Numbered from the stretch's first letter, positions 17,810 through 26,680 are shown. The stretch is DNA of 64,000 nucleotides from Halorubrum distributum JCM 10118 (GCF_000337335.1 NZ_AOJN01000023.1:93541-157540), one strand, 5' to 3'. The notes: generated from the letters alone by a model not told the origin. Numbers and translations: made by a program.

Positions 17810-18670
17810 ATGGCTCCCTTACAGTTCGACGCGATCACGAACGCGGTCGACGTGGCGGCGCTCGCGACCACGGCGCTCCGGTTCGTCGCCGGCTTCCTCG
17901 CCGTGTTGTTGCTCGGAAGACTCGTCCTGATTCCCGGGCTCCGGCGGGTCGTCAGGTCGCGCGGGTTCGACGAGGCCGTGTTGAGCCTCGGGACGAACGT
18001 CCTCAACGCCGTCATCTGGGTGGCCGCGATCGCGATCGGCTTCGCCGTGGCCGGCTACGGGAGCTTCCTCTCGGCGTTCGCGGTGTTCGGCGGCGCCATC
18101 GCGCTCGCGGTCGGCTTCGCCGCGCAGGACCTCCTCGGGAACTTCGTCGCCGGCGTGTTCATCCTCAAGGACAAGCCGTTCGCGGTCGGCGACTGGATCG
18201 AGTGGGGCGGCAACTCCGGTCGCGTCGAGGAGATCGACCTTCGCGTCTCGCGGGTCCGGACGTTCGACAACGAGCTGGTGACGGTGCCGAACGGCGACCT
18301 CGCGAACAGCGCGGTGACGAACCCCGTCGCCTACGACACGCTCCGACAGAAGTTCGTCTTCGGGATCGGGTACGACGACGACATCGAGACGGCGACCGAC
18401 ATCATCGTCGAGAAGGCCGAGGCCCACGAGGAGATCCTCGACGACCCCGGCGTCTCGGTCCGGCTCGTCGAGCTCGGCGACTCGGCCGTCGGGCTCCAGT
18501 CGCGCTGGTGGATCGCCGACCCCGACCGCGGCGACTTCGTCCGCGTGCGCTCCGAGTACGTCACCGCGGTGAAGGAGGCGTTCGACGACGCCGGCATCGA
18601 CATGCCGTACGTCCACCGGCAGCTCACCGGGAGCGTCGAAGTGATCGAGGACGTCGCCGCCGACGAGTAG
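17810..18670 (+). CDS. small-conductance mechanosensitive channel (MscS family)
   Basis: This 286-residue protein has three membrane helices. The third is the Ala/Gly-rich pore helix FGGAIALAVGFAAQDLLGNF near residues 94-113. The cytoplasmic beta domain includes KPFAVGDWIEWGG, ISRVRTFDN-like VSRVRTFDNELVTVPNGDL and a C-terminal alpha/beta part. It would release solutes on hypo-osmotic shock, relevant to a halophile. The ATG start is favoured by the TATA box spacing. The stop lies 3 bases before the stop of the convergent MATE gene. Confidence 0.9.
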   Translation: MAPLQFDAITNAVDVAALATTALRFVAGFLAVLLLGRLVLIPGLRRVVRSRGFDEAVLSLGTNVLNAVIWVAAIAIGFAVAGYGSFLSAFAVFGGAIALAVGFAAQDLLGNFVAGVFILKDKPFAVGDWIEWGGNSGRVEEIDLRVSRVRTFDNELVTVPNGDLANSAVTNPVAYDTLRQKFVFGIGYDDDIETATDIIVEKAEAHEEILDDPGVSVRLVELGDSAVGLQSRWWIADPDRGDFVRVRSEYVTAVKEAFDDAGIDMPYVHRQLTGSVEVIEDVAADE

Positions 18671-18673
18671 GCC

Positions 18674-20125
18674 TCACCCGACCTCTTCCTCCGCGTCGCC
18701 CGCGTCGGGCCGGTACTGCCGGCTGACCGCCTGCCAGCGGTTCGAGCGGAACCGGTAGCCGTTCAGTCCGGCCGGCACGAGCTTCTCCGCCACCAGCGCC
18801 GCGTAGAGGCCGCCGACGCCGAGCGGCGTGACGAGCCCGACCAGCGCGACCGGGAGCGCGAACGCGTACAGCCCGATCATCGACGCGACGAAGGGCCACC
18901 GCGTGTCGCCCGCGCCGCGCAGCGACCCCGTGATCGAGCCGTCGACGCCGAGCGGGACCGCCGAGACCGCGGCGGCGACGACGAACGCCGCCGTCGCGCT
19001 CACCGCGGCCGGGTCGTCGACGAACACGCCGGCGATCGGCGCGGCGGCGGCGATCACGGCGGCCGACGCGAGGACGTAGACGACCGCAGACAGGGCGATC
19101 ACGTCGCGGCCGTACGCGGTCGCGAGCGACTCCTCGCCCGCGCCGAGCCGCTGGCCGACGAGCGTGCTCGCGGCGATCGAGAACCCCCAGCTGAAGGAGC
19201 CGAGCAGGGCCCTGACGCGGCGGCCGACCTCCAGGGCGGCGACCGTCGCGGAGCCGAACGACGACGCGATCCAGAGGAGGGGGAAGACGACGACACCCTC
19301 GGCAACCCGCCGCGCGATGAGCGGTGCGGACACGCGGAGCAGCTGTCGGGTGAGCCCCGCGTCGAGCCACGGCCCGGAAACGCCGACCGGCACGGGCGAG
19401 GCGCCGCGGCCGAAGTACGAGCGCCCGGTCATCCCCCACGCGAGGACGAGCCCGACGGCGGCGATGGAGACCGCGGTGCCGAGCCCCGCGCCGAACACGC
19501 CCAGTCCCGCGCCGAGGACGAGCCACGTCGTGAGGACGACGTTCAGCATCGCGCCGCCGGCGCGCGCGACCATCGGGGTGCGGGTGTCGCCGACGCCGGC
19601 GTACGTCCGGCTGGCGATCATGTTGAAGAACTCGAAGGCGAGCGCTGGCGCCGTCACGACGAGGTAGGTCGTCCCCGCGGACAGCGCCGCCCCGTCGCCG
19701 CCGACGAGGCCGATCAGCCGCTCCGCGCCGAGGACGTAGCCCGCGACGATCGGCGCGACGAGCAGCGCGGCCACGAGCAGCGACTGCTTGACGACCAATC
19801 CCGCCCGCTCGCTCTCGTCGCCGCCGTAGTTCTGCGAGACGAGCGAGACGGTGCCGCCCGCGAGTCCGATGGAGACGAACTTCGCGAGCTGCCAGAACGC
19901 GAAGGCGTACCCGAGCCCGGCGACCGCCGAGACGCCGAGCGCGTACCCGATCACGGCGAGGTCGACGGTGTTCTTCGACATGATCGCGAACCCCGTCACG
20001 ATCCTGGGCCACGCGAGTCCCATCGTCTCGTCGAGCCGCGATCGGTCGATGACGCCGGCCCGGTCGAGAGCGCCCGCGACCGCCTCGCCGACGCGGACGG
20101 CGCCGTTCCGGAGCCGGGATAACAT
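18674..20125 (-). CDS. MATE family efflux transporter
   Basis: This 483-residue protein has about 12 membrane segments in two homologous MATE halves. The first half holds TMGLAWPRIVTGFAIMSKN near 31-49 and FASR-like MIASRTYAGVGDTRTPM near 185-201. The second half begins near LLRVSAPLIARRVAEG at about 270 and ends in LRGAGDTRWPFVASM. Such carriers export cationic drugs using Na+ or H+ gradients; the physiological substrate is unknown. The ATG before LSRLRNG was chosen because the preceding 37 residues are not MATE-like. Confidence 0.88.
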   Translation of the reverse strand: MLSRLRNGAVRVGEAVAGALDRAGVIDRSRLDETMGLAWPRIVTGFAIMSKNTVDLAVIGYALGVSAVAGLGYAFAFWQLAKFVSIGLAGGTVSLVSQNYGGDESERAGLVVKQSLLVAALLVAPIVAGYVLGAERLIGLVGGDGAALSAGTTYLVVTAPALAFEFFNMIASRTYAGVGDTRTPMVARAGGAMLNVVLTTWLVLGAGLGVFGAGLGTAVSIAAVGLVLAWGMTGRSYFGRGASPVPVGVSGPWLDAGLTRQLLRVSAPLIARRVAEGVVVFPLLWIASSFGSATVAALEVGRRVRALLGSFSWGFSIAASTLVGQRLGAGEESLATAYGRDVIALSAVVYVLASAAVIAAAAPIAGVFVDDPAAVSATAAFVVAAAVSAVPLGVDGSITGSLRGAGDTRWPFVASMIGLYAFALPVALVGLVTPLGVGGLYAALVAEKLVPAGLNGYRFRSNRWQAVSRQYRPDAGDAEEEVG

Positions 20126-20238
20126 TGGACCGCGGTACGGACCGGGCGGGCTTGTGTCTGTCCGTCCGACCCGCGTCCCCGGGCTCGCCCGTCCGCGGAG
20201 CGCAACCGTTTTTACCTGACTATCCGCTTGTACCACGC

Positions 20239-20871
20239 ATGAATATCGGCGGGTGGCAGACGTATCTCGTCACGGCGACGAGCCGCTCCGCGGGGCGCAC
20301 GACGCCGGAGGTGGTCGCGGCCGCGCTGGACGGTGGCGTTGACGTCGTCCAGCTCCGCGACAAAGCGGCGAGTGCGCGGGAGCGCTACGAGACGGGGCTT
20401 CGGCTCCGCGAGCTGACCGCCGAGGCGGGCGTCCCGCTCGTGGTGAACGACCGGATCGACCTCGCCGCCGCGGTCGACGCCGACGGCGTCCACCTCGGGC
20501 AGTCGGACCTCCCGGTCGCGGTCGCCCGCGAACAGCTGGGCGAGGAGGCCGTCGTCGGCGTCTCGGCCTCGACGGTCGAACAGGCCGAGGCGGCCGAGGC
20601 CGCGGGCGCGGACTACCTCGGCGTCGGCGCCGTCTACGGCACCGACTCGAAGGACGTCTCCGGCGACCGGAACGGGATCGGCGTCGAGCGGATCGCCGCG
20701 GTCGCCGACGCGGTCGAGATACCCGTGATCGGGATCGGCGGCATCGACGCGGGGAACGCGGCGCCGGTGGTTGCGGCGGGCGCGACCGGCGTCGCGGTCC
20801 TGTCGGCGATCACGGCCGCCGAGGACCCGGCGGCGGCGACCGCGGCGATCCGGGAGGCGGTGACGGAGTGA
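20239..20871 (+). CDS. thiE: thiamine-phosphate synthase
   Basis: This 210-residue TIM-barrel enzyme couples HMP-PP and thiazole phosphate to thiamine phosphate. The blocks are VVQLRDKAASARE near 36-48, VVNDRIDLAAAVDADGVHLG near 66-85, SVST-like VSASTVEQAEAA near 107, YLGVGAVYGTDSK near 128 and IGGIDAGNA near 167. No TPP-riboswitch-like sequence is obvious in the 110 bases before it. The window's other thiamine gene, thiL, is at 56177, far away. This ThiE is a stand-alone protein and not the ThiD-fused archaeal form. Confidence 0.92.
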   Translation: MNIGGWQTYLVTATSRSAGRTTPEVVAAALDGGVDVVQLRDKAASARERYETGLRLRELTAEAGVPLVVNDRIDLAAAVDADGVHLGQSDLPVAVAREQLGEEAVVGVSASTVEQAEAAEAAGADYLGVGAVYGTDSKDVSGDRNGIGVERIAAVADAVEIPVIGIGGIDAGNAAPVVAAGATGVAVLSAITAAEDPAAATAAIREAVTE

Positions 20872-20905
20872 GGCGAACGCGGCCGGACCGACGCGTCCGG
20901 CTCGT

Positions 20906-21757
20906 TCACCACTCGCGTTCGAACTCGGGGGCGAACAGCCGCGCCGACATCGGCGCCGGGTCGCCCTCGGTGAGGTTGTACTCCGAGAAGTCGGTGACGC
21001 CAGCCTCGCGGAGGAGCTCTTCGTCGTAGAAGCTCTCGCCCGTGCACTCCGCCGGGTCGCGCGCGAGGATCTCGAGGACCGCGTCGGAGACGACCTCGGG
21101 GGTGCGCCAGTCGTCCTCGGTGCCGAGCCCGAAGTAGCGCGTCGCGCGGGTGTCGATCGTCGTCACCGGCCAGAAGGTGTTGCAGCCGACGTCGTCGCTC
21201 GCCAGCTCCTCGGCGAGCGAGAGCGTGACGAACGACATCCCGAGCTTCGACCACGCGTACGGCGCCTTGCCCGGCGAGCGGTCGGTCGTGACCGGCGGGG
21301 CGTTCGTCAGCAGCCACGCCTCGTCGAGGTCCGCGAGGTGGTCGGCGAAGGCGTGCGCGACGAGGTGCGTCCCGCGGACGTTCACGTCGGTCAGGAGGTC
21401 GAAGCGGTCGGCCGGCAGGTCGGCGACGTTCGCCAGCTGGATCGCGCTCGCGTTGTTGATGACGATGTCGACCTCGCCGAAGCGATCGATCGCCTCCTCA
21501 ACGACTTCGTCGACCCGGTCCTCGTCGCGGAGGTCGAGTTCGAGCGCGAGCGCTTCGGGCCCGCGCTCGCGCACTTCGCGGGCCGTCTGCTCGATCGATC
21601 CCGCCAGCTCGGAGTCGTCGTCGTCCGTCGTCTTGCCCGTCGAGACGATGTTACACCCGTGGTCGGCGAGCGCGAGCGCTAGCTGTTTGCCGATGCCGCG
21701 AGTCGTTCCGGTGATGAACGCCGTCGAGCCCGAGAGGTCGGGGTCCGCGAGTGGCAT
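20906..21757 (-). CDS. short-chain dehydrogenase, HSDL2-like
   Basis: This 283-residue SDR has the cofactor motif TGTTRGIGKQLALAL at residues 16-30 and IVINNASAIQ near 98. The catalytic pair is YAWSK near 151-155. The long C-terminal tail with ILARDPAECTGESFYDEELL and FSEYN resembles the SDR/HSDL2 group (citronellol/HSD-like). It would be a cytosolic NAD(P)-dependent alcohol or ketone oxidoreductase with unknown substrate. It is monocistronic and has element copy B between it and the next SDR gene. Confidence 0.85.
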   Translation of the reverse strand: MPLADPDLSGSTAFITGTTRGIGKQLALALADHGCNIVSTGKTTDDDDSELAGSIEQTAREVRERGPEALALELDLRDEDRVDEVVEEAIDRFGEVDIVINNASAIQLANVADLPADRFDLLTDVNVRGTHLVAHAFADHLADLDEAWLLTNAPPVTTDRSPGKAPYAWSKLGMSFVTLSLAEELASDDVGCNTFWPVTTIDTRATRYFGLGTEDDWRTPEVVSDAVLEILARDPAECTGESFYDEELLREAGVTDFSEYNLTEGDPAPMSARLFAPEFEREW

Positions 21758-21849
21758 ACCCCACCTTCGACCGGCCGCGGGATAATTCTCGGTGGTCGAG
21801 CGCGGAATCGACGATGTGGTATTTAAATACCGAGGAGCGGCGGCGACAT

Positions 21850-22096
21850 CTGTTTATAAATAACAACCGCGGTGGCGCGTGCCTCCGAGTGGCCGCCGGA
21901 GGCGGCCGCGAGGAGCACGCGCGAGGGAGTCGCTGGCGCCATCGGCGCCAGCGACGAGGCTGGGGAGGTGTGAGGTGCGGTCGCTGTGCGGGGCGGGACT
22001 CAAAGGGGCAGCCGCGAGGCGGGCGCAGGCGACGTAAGCACCGCAGCGAGCAACGCGAGCGAGGAGCGCAGCGAGCGTGCGCCCGCCTCGCGGCTG
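21850..22096 (+). repeat. dispersed structured element, copy B
   Basis: An AT box TTTATAAATAA (21853-21863) is followed by P1 (21875-21882 with 21915-21922, GCGCGTGC/GCACGCGC) enclosing an inner 7-bp GGCCGCC/GGCGGCC hairpin. P2 is a perfect 12-bp hairpin (21929-21940 with 21944-21955). The conserved blocks GAGGCTGGGGAGGTGTGAGG and GGGGCGGGACTCAAAGGGGC come next. P3 is a perfect 19-bp stem (22009-22027 with 22078-22096, CAGCCGCGAGGCGGGCGCA) with GGCGACGTAAGCACCGCAG in the loop. The arms differ from copies C and D with compensating changes. No plausible protein is encoded in either strand. Confidence 0.85.
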
Positions 22097-22370
22097 GGGC
22101 TTTGGAGGTGTTCGTCGCCGATCTGCGGACGGATGTTTATAACTGAGCGGCTGGGGCTTTGGAGGTGTTCGCCGGCGATCTGCGGACGGATGTTTATAAC
22201 TGAGCAACTGGGGCTTTGGAGGTGTCTCCCGTCGCCGATCTGCGGACGGATGTTTATAACTGAGCGGCTGGGGCTTTGGAGGTGTCTCCCGTCGCTCCGT
22301 CAGCAATCATTTATAAACAAACGGCTGAGACTTTCCCAACCTTTGTCGCCGATTCGGCGGAAATCCACAC
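22094..22370 (+). repeat. tandem array of 57-60 bp units following copy B
   Basis: Units start at CTGGGGC at 22094, 22151, 22208 and 22268, with a diverged fifth (CTGAGAC) at 22325. Each runs CTGGGGCTTTGGAGGTG, then about 15 variable bases, then ATCTGCGGACGGATG, then TTTATAA and ACTGAGC. Spacing is 57, 57, 60 and 57 bases. The whole unit is conserved, including the TTTATAA box, so it is not a CRISPR repeat-spacer array. The array ends at the stop of the next SDR gene. Confidence 0.85.
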
Positions 22371-23144
22371 TCATCGCGTCGCGGACTTCCACTCCCGAAG
22401 TCCCAGCCGCTCGCCGTTCAGGTCCTCGGCGGGCGCCTCGGTGGCGGCCCAGACGAAAAGCGGCGCGACGCTCTCGGGGTCGCGGGCGCGCTCCTTCCCG
22501 GTGAGGTCGGTGGCGACGAGGCCGGGGTCGACGACGCCGACCGTCGCGTCGAGGTCCGCGGCGAAGCCGCGCGCGACCGCCTCGGCGGCCGCCTTCGACA
22601 CCGCGTACGCGCCCATCCCGGGCTTCGACTCGGCCGCGACCGCGCCCGACGGGACGACGACGCGCGCGTCGTCGGCGAGGTGGGGGACGGCCTCGGTGAT
22701 CGTCGCGAACACGCCGCGCGCGTTCGTGCGCATCGTGTCGTCGTAGTCGGCGTACGAGAGCTCGGTCGTCGGGCTCTCGCCCGGCGCGCCGTGGAACACG
22801 CCGGCGTTCGCGAACACGACGTCGACCGGGCCGGCCTCGCGAGCGATGCGCTCGAAGAAGCGTTCGAGGTCGAACTCGTCGCGCACGTCGACCCGGTCGC
22901 CCCACGCGGTGCCGCGCTCGGCCGCGGTCTCGTCGGCCTCGTCTCCGTCCGAGCCGTCGCCGTCTTCGGAAGCCTCCGTGTCGCCCGCGTCGTCGCCCTC
23001 GCCGTTCAGCGCCGCGACGGTGCGATCGACGGCCGCGCCGTCGCGTCCGGAGACGGCGACGAACGCCCCCTCGTCGACGAACGCCTCGGCGACGGCTCTC
23101 CCGATCCCGCTCGTTGCGCCGGTGATCGCGACCGTCAGGTCCAT
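22371..23144 (-). CDS. short-chain dehydrogenase/reductase with acidic insert
   Basis: This 257-residue SDR has the cofactor motif TGATSGIGRAVAEAF near residues 8-22, VVFANAGVF near 106-114 and the catalytic pair YAVSK near 176-180. An unusual Asp/Glu-rich insert (about residues 53-86, rich in DGDGSDGDEADE) breaks the region after the second beta strand. It is probably a surface loop. The C-terminus (LNGERLGLREW) is not diagnostic. It would be an NAD(P)-dependent oxidoreductase of unknown substrate. It is divergent from crtI. Confidence 0.82.
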   Translation of the reverse strand: MDLTVAITGATSGIGRAVAEAFVDEGAFVAVSGRDGAAVDRTVAALNGEGDDAGDTEASEDGDGSDGDEADETAAERGTAWGDRVDVRDEFDLERFFERIAREAGPVDVVFANAGVFHGAPGESPTTELSYADYDDTMRTNARGVFATITEAVPHLADDARVVVPSGAVAAESKPGMGAYAVSKAAAEAVARGFAADLDATVGVVDPGLVATDLTGKERARDPESVAPLFVWAATEAPAEDLNGERLGLREWKSATR

Positions 23145-23271
23145 GTGGAACCCGGTACGCGCGTCGGCGACTTAGTGGTATCCACTCGCGTCGGGACCGG
23201 CGGAGCGGGTCTCCCGCCTCGCCCGGCATCCCGGACACGTTCGGGACGTTTCCGCGGCGCGTCTGACCGGA

Positions 23272-23277
23272 TTTATA
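23272..23277 (+). promoter_or_regulatory. crtI operon TATA box
   Basis: TTTATA lies about 25-30 bases before the crtI ATG, so the bacterioruberin operon is probably transcribed from here as a leaderless message. Confidence 0.55.
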
Positions 23278-23301
23278 CCGTCGCCGCTCCTACGATCGCG
23301 T

Positions 23302-24804
23302 ATGGACGTGGTCCCGGACATCGACGGCGTCGCCGGCGAGTCCGTCGTCGTGATCGGCGGCGGATTCGGCGGCCTCTCGACGGCCTGTTACCTCGCGGAC
23401 GCCGGCGCGGACGTCACGCTGCTGGAGAAGAACGAGCAGCTCGGCGGGCGCGCCAGCCGGCTCGAAGTCGACGGCTTCCGGTTCGACATGGGGCCGTCGT
23501 GGTACCTGATGCCGGACGTGTTCGAGCGGTTCTTCGGTCACTTCGGCCGGTCGCCCGACGAGTTCTACGAGCTGGAGCGGCTCGACCCGCACTACCGGGT
23601 GTTCTGGAAGGACGGGGACAAGGTCGACGTGCTGCCGGACCGCGAGGAGAACAGGGAGATATTCGAGTCGTACGAGCCCGGCGCGGGCGAGGCGTTCGAC
23701 GCGTACCTCGAGGAGTCGCAGCGCACCTACGAGATCGGGATGGAGCACTTCGTGTACGAGGACCGCCCGCGGCTGCGCGACTACGTGGACAAAGACGTCC
23801 TCCGCTACTCGTGGGGGCTCTCGCTTTTGGGCAAGATGCAGGGGCACGTCGAGGACTACTTCGACCACCCGAAGCTCCAGCAGCTGATGCAGTACACGCT
23901 CGTGTTCCTCGGCGGCTCGCCGACGAACACGCCGGCGCTGTACAACCTGATGAGCCACGTCGACTACAACATGGGCGTCTACTACCCCGAGGGCGGGATC
24001 GGCGCCGTCGTCGACGGCATCGTCGAGCTCGCCGAGGAGCTCGGCGTCGAGTTCGTCACCGACGCCGAGGTGACCGGCATCGAGGGGCGGTACGGCGCCT
24101 TCGCGGTCGACACCGAGAACGGCGAGCGCTACCTCGCCGACCGCGTCGTCTCCGACGCCGACTACGCGCACACGGAACAGGAGCTGCTGCCCGAGCGCAA
24201 GCGGCAGTACACCGAGGAGTACTGGGAGTCGCGGACGTACGCCCCCTCCGCGTTCCTGCTGTACCTCGGCGTTGAGGGCGACGTGCCGAACCTCGAACAC
24301 CACACGCTCGTCCTCCCCACCGACTGGGACGGGCACTTCGCGCAGATCTTCGACGACCCCGAGTGGCCAGACGACCCCGCCTACTACCTCTGCGTCCCCT
24401 CGAAGACCGACGACACGGTCGCGCCGGAGGGCCACAGCAACCTCTTCGCGCTCGTTCCGATCGCGCCCGGCCTTGCGGACACCCCGGAGATCCGCAACCG
24501 CTACCGCGACCTCGTCATCGACGACATCGCCGAGAACACCGACACCGACCTCCGCGGCCGGATCGTCGTCGAGGAGACGTTCTCCGTCGACGACTTCGCG
24601 GACCGGTACAACAGCTACGCGGGCAGCGCGCTCGGCTTAGCGCACACGCTCACCCAGACCTCGCTGCTCCGCCCGCCGCACACCTCCGACGCGGTCGACG
24701 GGCTCTACTTCACGGGGTCGACGACGACGCCCGGCATCGGCGTCCCGATGTGCCTCATCAGCGGGGGGCTGACCGCGGAAGCGATGGCCGACGACGACGT
24801 GTGA
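23302..24804 (+). CDS. crtI: phytoene desaturase (phytoene to lycopene)
   Basis: This 500-residue FAD enzyme desaturates phytoene to lycopene for C50 carotenoids. The dinucleotide fold is VIGGGFGGLSTACYLADAG at residues 14-32, followed by LLEKNEQLGGRASR. FDMGPSWYLMP is near 62, and the C-terminal CrtI signature YFTGSTTTPGIGVPMCLISG is near 470-489. It is the first gene of the crtI-lyeJ-cruF set and its stop overlaps the lyeJ start by 4 bases. Length is typical. Confidence 0.92.
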   Translation: MDVVPDIDGVAGESVVVIGGGFGGLSTACYLADAGADVTLLEKNEQLGGRASRLEVDGFRFDMGPSWYLMPDVFERFFGHFGRSPDEFYELERLDPHYRVFWKDGDKVDVLPDREENREIFESYEPGAGEAFDAYLEESQRTYEIGMEHFVYEDRPRLRDYVDKDVLRYSWGLSLLGKMQGHVEDYFDHPKLQQLMQYTLVFLGGSPTNTPALYNLMSHVDYNMGVYYPEGGIGAVVDGIVELAEELGVEFVTDAEVTGIEGRYGAFAVDTENGERYLADRVVSDADYAHTEQELLPERKRQYTEEYWESRTYAPSAFLLYLGVEGDVPNLEHHTLVLPTDWDGHFAQIFDDPEWPDDPAYYLCVPSKTDDTVAPEGHSNLFALVPIAPGLADTPEIRNRYRDLVIDDIAENTDTDLRGRIVVEETFSVDDFADRYNSYAGSALGLAHTLTQTSLLRPPHTSDAVDGLYFTGSTTTPGIGVPMCLISGGLTAEAMADDDV

Positions 24805-25742
24805 TCTCCGCCGTGAGCGACCAGAACCGATCCGCCGAGGACGAGCAGCCTCACTCCCCCGGGGAGGATCGGGAGCGGCCCGCCGGGACCGGGAGCGAAG
24901 GGCTCCGCTACCTGTTTGTGCTGTCGCGGCCGCGCTTCTGGCTGTACCTCGCCGGCCCCGTCGCGGTCGGCGTCACCTACGGCATCGACGCCGTGAGCGG
25001 ACTGTTCACGCCCGTCACGATCGCGCTCGCCGCCTACTTCCTCGTCCCCGCGAACGTGTTCCTCTACGGCGTCAACGACGTGTTCGACGCCGACATCGAC
25101 GTGCTGAATCCGAAGAAGGAGGGCCGCGAGGCGCGCTGGCGAGGGAGCCGGTTCGTGATCGCCGCCGTCGTCGCGTCGGGCCTCCTCGGACTCGCGACGC
25201 TCGCGATCACGCCCCGCGTCGCGTGGCCGTACCTGCTCGGGTTCCTCGTCCTCGCGGTCGGCTACAGCGCGCCGCCCGCCCGCTTCAAGACGACGCCGTT
25301 CCTCGACTCGCTGTCGAACGGGCTGTACGCCCTGCCGGGCGCGGCGGCGTACGCGACCGTCGCGGGAGCGCACCCGCCGCTCGCGGCGCTCGCCGGCGCG
25401 TGGCTCTGGACGATGGGGATGCACACGTTCTCCGCGATCCCCGACATCGAACCGGACCGGGCGGCGGGGATCGACACGACCGCGACGTTCCTCGGCGAGG
25501 GGCGCACGTACGGCTACTGCTTCGCGGCGTGGACCGCCGCGGCCGCCGCGTTCTGGCTCGTCGACCCGCGGCTCGGCGCCCTGCTCGGGGTGTACCCGGT
25601 CTTCGTCGCGTGGGTTGCGCGCTCGTCGGTCTCGGTCGACCGCGCCTACTGGTGGTTCCCGGCGCTCAACACCGTCGTCGGCACGCTGCTGTCGATGGGC
25701 GGCCTCTGGCGGGTGTACCCGCTCTGGGAGGCGCTGCCGTGA
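24801..25742 (+). CDS. lyeJ: lycopene elongase/1,2-hydratase (UbiA-type prenyltransferase)
   Basis: This protein of about 313 residues adds C5 isoprenoid units to lycopene, and hydrates it, on the way to bacterioruberin. The first Asp-rich motif is NDVFDADIDVLNPKK near 92-106, where the usual UbiA NDxxDxxxD is seen. The second is DIEPDRAAGID near 214-224. About eight membrane segments follow a hydrophilic N-terminus of about 40 residues. The GTG at 24801 gives a 4-base overlap (GTGA) with the crtI stop; a GTG 12 bases later is the alternative start. Confidence 0.9.
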   Translation: MISAVSDQNRSAEDEQPHSPGEDRERPAGTGSEGLRYLFVLSRPRFWLYLAGPVAVGVTYGIDAVSGLFTPVTIALAAYFLVPANVFLYGVNDVFDADIDVLNPKKEGREARWRGSRFVIAAVVASGLLGLATLAITPRVAWPYLLGFLVLAVGYSAPPARFKTTPFLDSLSNGLYALPGAAAYATVAGAHPPLAALAGAWLWTMGMHTFSAIPDIEPDRAAGIDTTATFLGEGRTYGYCFAAWTAAAAAFWLVDPRLGALLGVYPVFVAWVARSSVSVDRAYWWFPALNTVVGTLLSMGGLWRVYPLWEALP

Positions 25743-26680
25743 CCGACGGCGACGGCGGGGGATCGGCCGAGGGCGGCTCGGCAGGGGACGGGGCGACCGG
25801 AGGCGCCGCCGCCGCGACGACCCCCTCCGGGCTCGACGACCTCCGCGAGCGCGCGCCCGACACGCGCCGCGAGGCGGAGGCCCTGTTCGACCGACTCGTC
25901 CGCGAGAACCGCTTCACCATCGCGGTCGTCTTCCCGCTCGTCGGGGCGATCGCGCTCGTCGGCAGCGCCGAGGGGTGGGTGCCGGAGCCGTTCGCGTTCC
26001 ACCCGTGGTTCGTGCTGTTCGGCGTGATCGTGATGCGCTCGCCGCTGGTCGTGGGCGTGTTGCCGACGATCGACCGCCGCGCGCTCGGCTGGATCGGCGT
26101 GCTGACCGCGTACACGTACCTCATCGAAGGGGTCGGCGTCGCGACCGGGTGGCCGTACGGGGAGTTCGCGTACACAGTCGACCTCGGGCCGATGCTCGGG
26201 GGCGTGCCGGTCGCGCTCCCCGTCTTCTTCATCCCGCTCGTGATGAACGCCTACCTGCTCTGCCTGCTGCTGCTCGGGTCGCGGGCCGACAGCGTGTGGG
26301 TCCGGCTGGCGACGGTGATCCCGGTCGTCGTCGCGATGGACGTCGTCTTGGACCCCGGCGCGGTGTCGCTCGGCTTCTGGGACTTCGGCGGCGGGGCGTT
26401 CTACGGCGTCCCCCTCTCGAACTACGCCGGGTGGGTGCTGTCCGCGGTCGTCGCAGTGGTCACGCTCGACCGCGCCTTCGCCGCGGCGGGGATCCGCGAG
26501 CGCCTCCGGGACTGCGAGTTCATGCTCGACGACATGGTGAGCTTCGTGATCCTCTGGGGCGGAATCAACGTCTGGTTCGGGAACCTCCTGCCCGCGGCGG
26601 TCGCGGCCGCGTTCGGCGTCGGCCTCGTCCGCGCCGACCGGTTCGACACGCGGCTGTTCACCGAGTGGCGGCGGTCGTAG
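25739..26680 (+). CDS. cruF: bisanhydrobacterioruberin hydratase (carotenoid C50 pathway)
   Basis: This protein of about 313 residues has a low-complexity Gly/Ala/Asp-rich start of about 30 residues. Seven or so membrane segments then follow the carotenoid-biosynthesis (CruF/DUF422) pattern, with blocks YLIEGVGVATGWPYGEF near 124-140, DVVLDPGAVSLGFWDF near 201-216 and GVPLSNYAGWVLSA near 223. It is the last pathway enzyme, hydrating the chain ends to give bacterioruberin. It starts at a GTG overlapping the lyeJ stop by 4 bases (GTGA). The three genes thus form a tight operon. Confidence 0.9.
   Translation: MTDGDGGGSAEGGSAGDGATGGAAAATTPSGLDDLRERAPDTRREAEALFDRLVRENRFTIAVVFPLVGAIALVGSAEGWVPEPFAFHPWFVLFGVIVMRSPLVVGVLPTIDRRALGWIGVLTAYTYLIEGVGVATGWPYGEFAYTVDLGPMLGGVPVALPVFFIPLVMNAYLLCLLLLGSRADSVWVRLATVIPVVVAMDVVLDPGAVSLGFWDFGGGAFYGVPLSNYAGWVLSAVVAVVTLDRAFAAAGIRERLRDCEFMLDDMVSFVILWGGINVWFGNLLPAAVAAAFGVGLVRADRFDTRLFTEWRRS

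Noticed and set aside
21854..22306. A repetitive protein with PPKPQPLSYKHPSADR-type repeats
   Set aside because: It is the antisense translation of the tandem units of copy B; the other copies do not preserve the frame.
22094..22370. A CRISPR array
   Set aside because: The whole 57-60 base unit is conserved with no unique spacers, and no cas gene is in the window.
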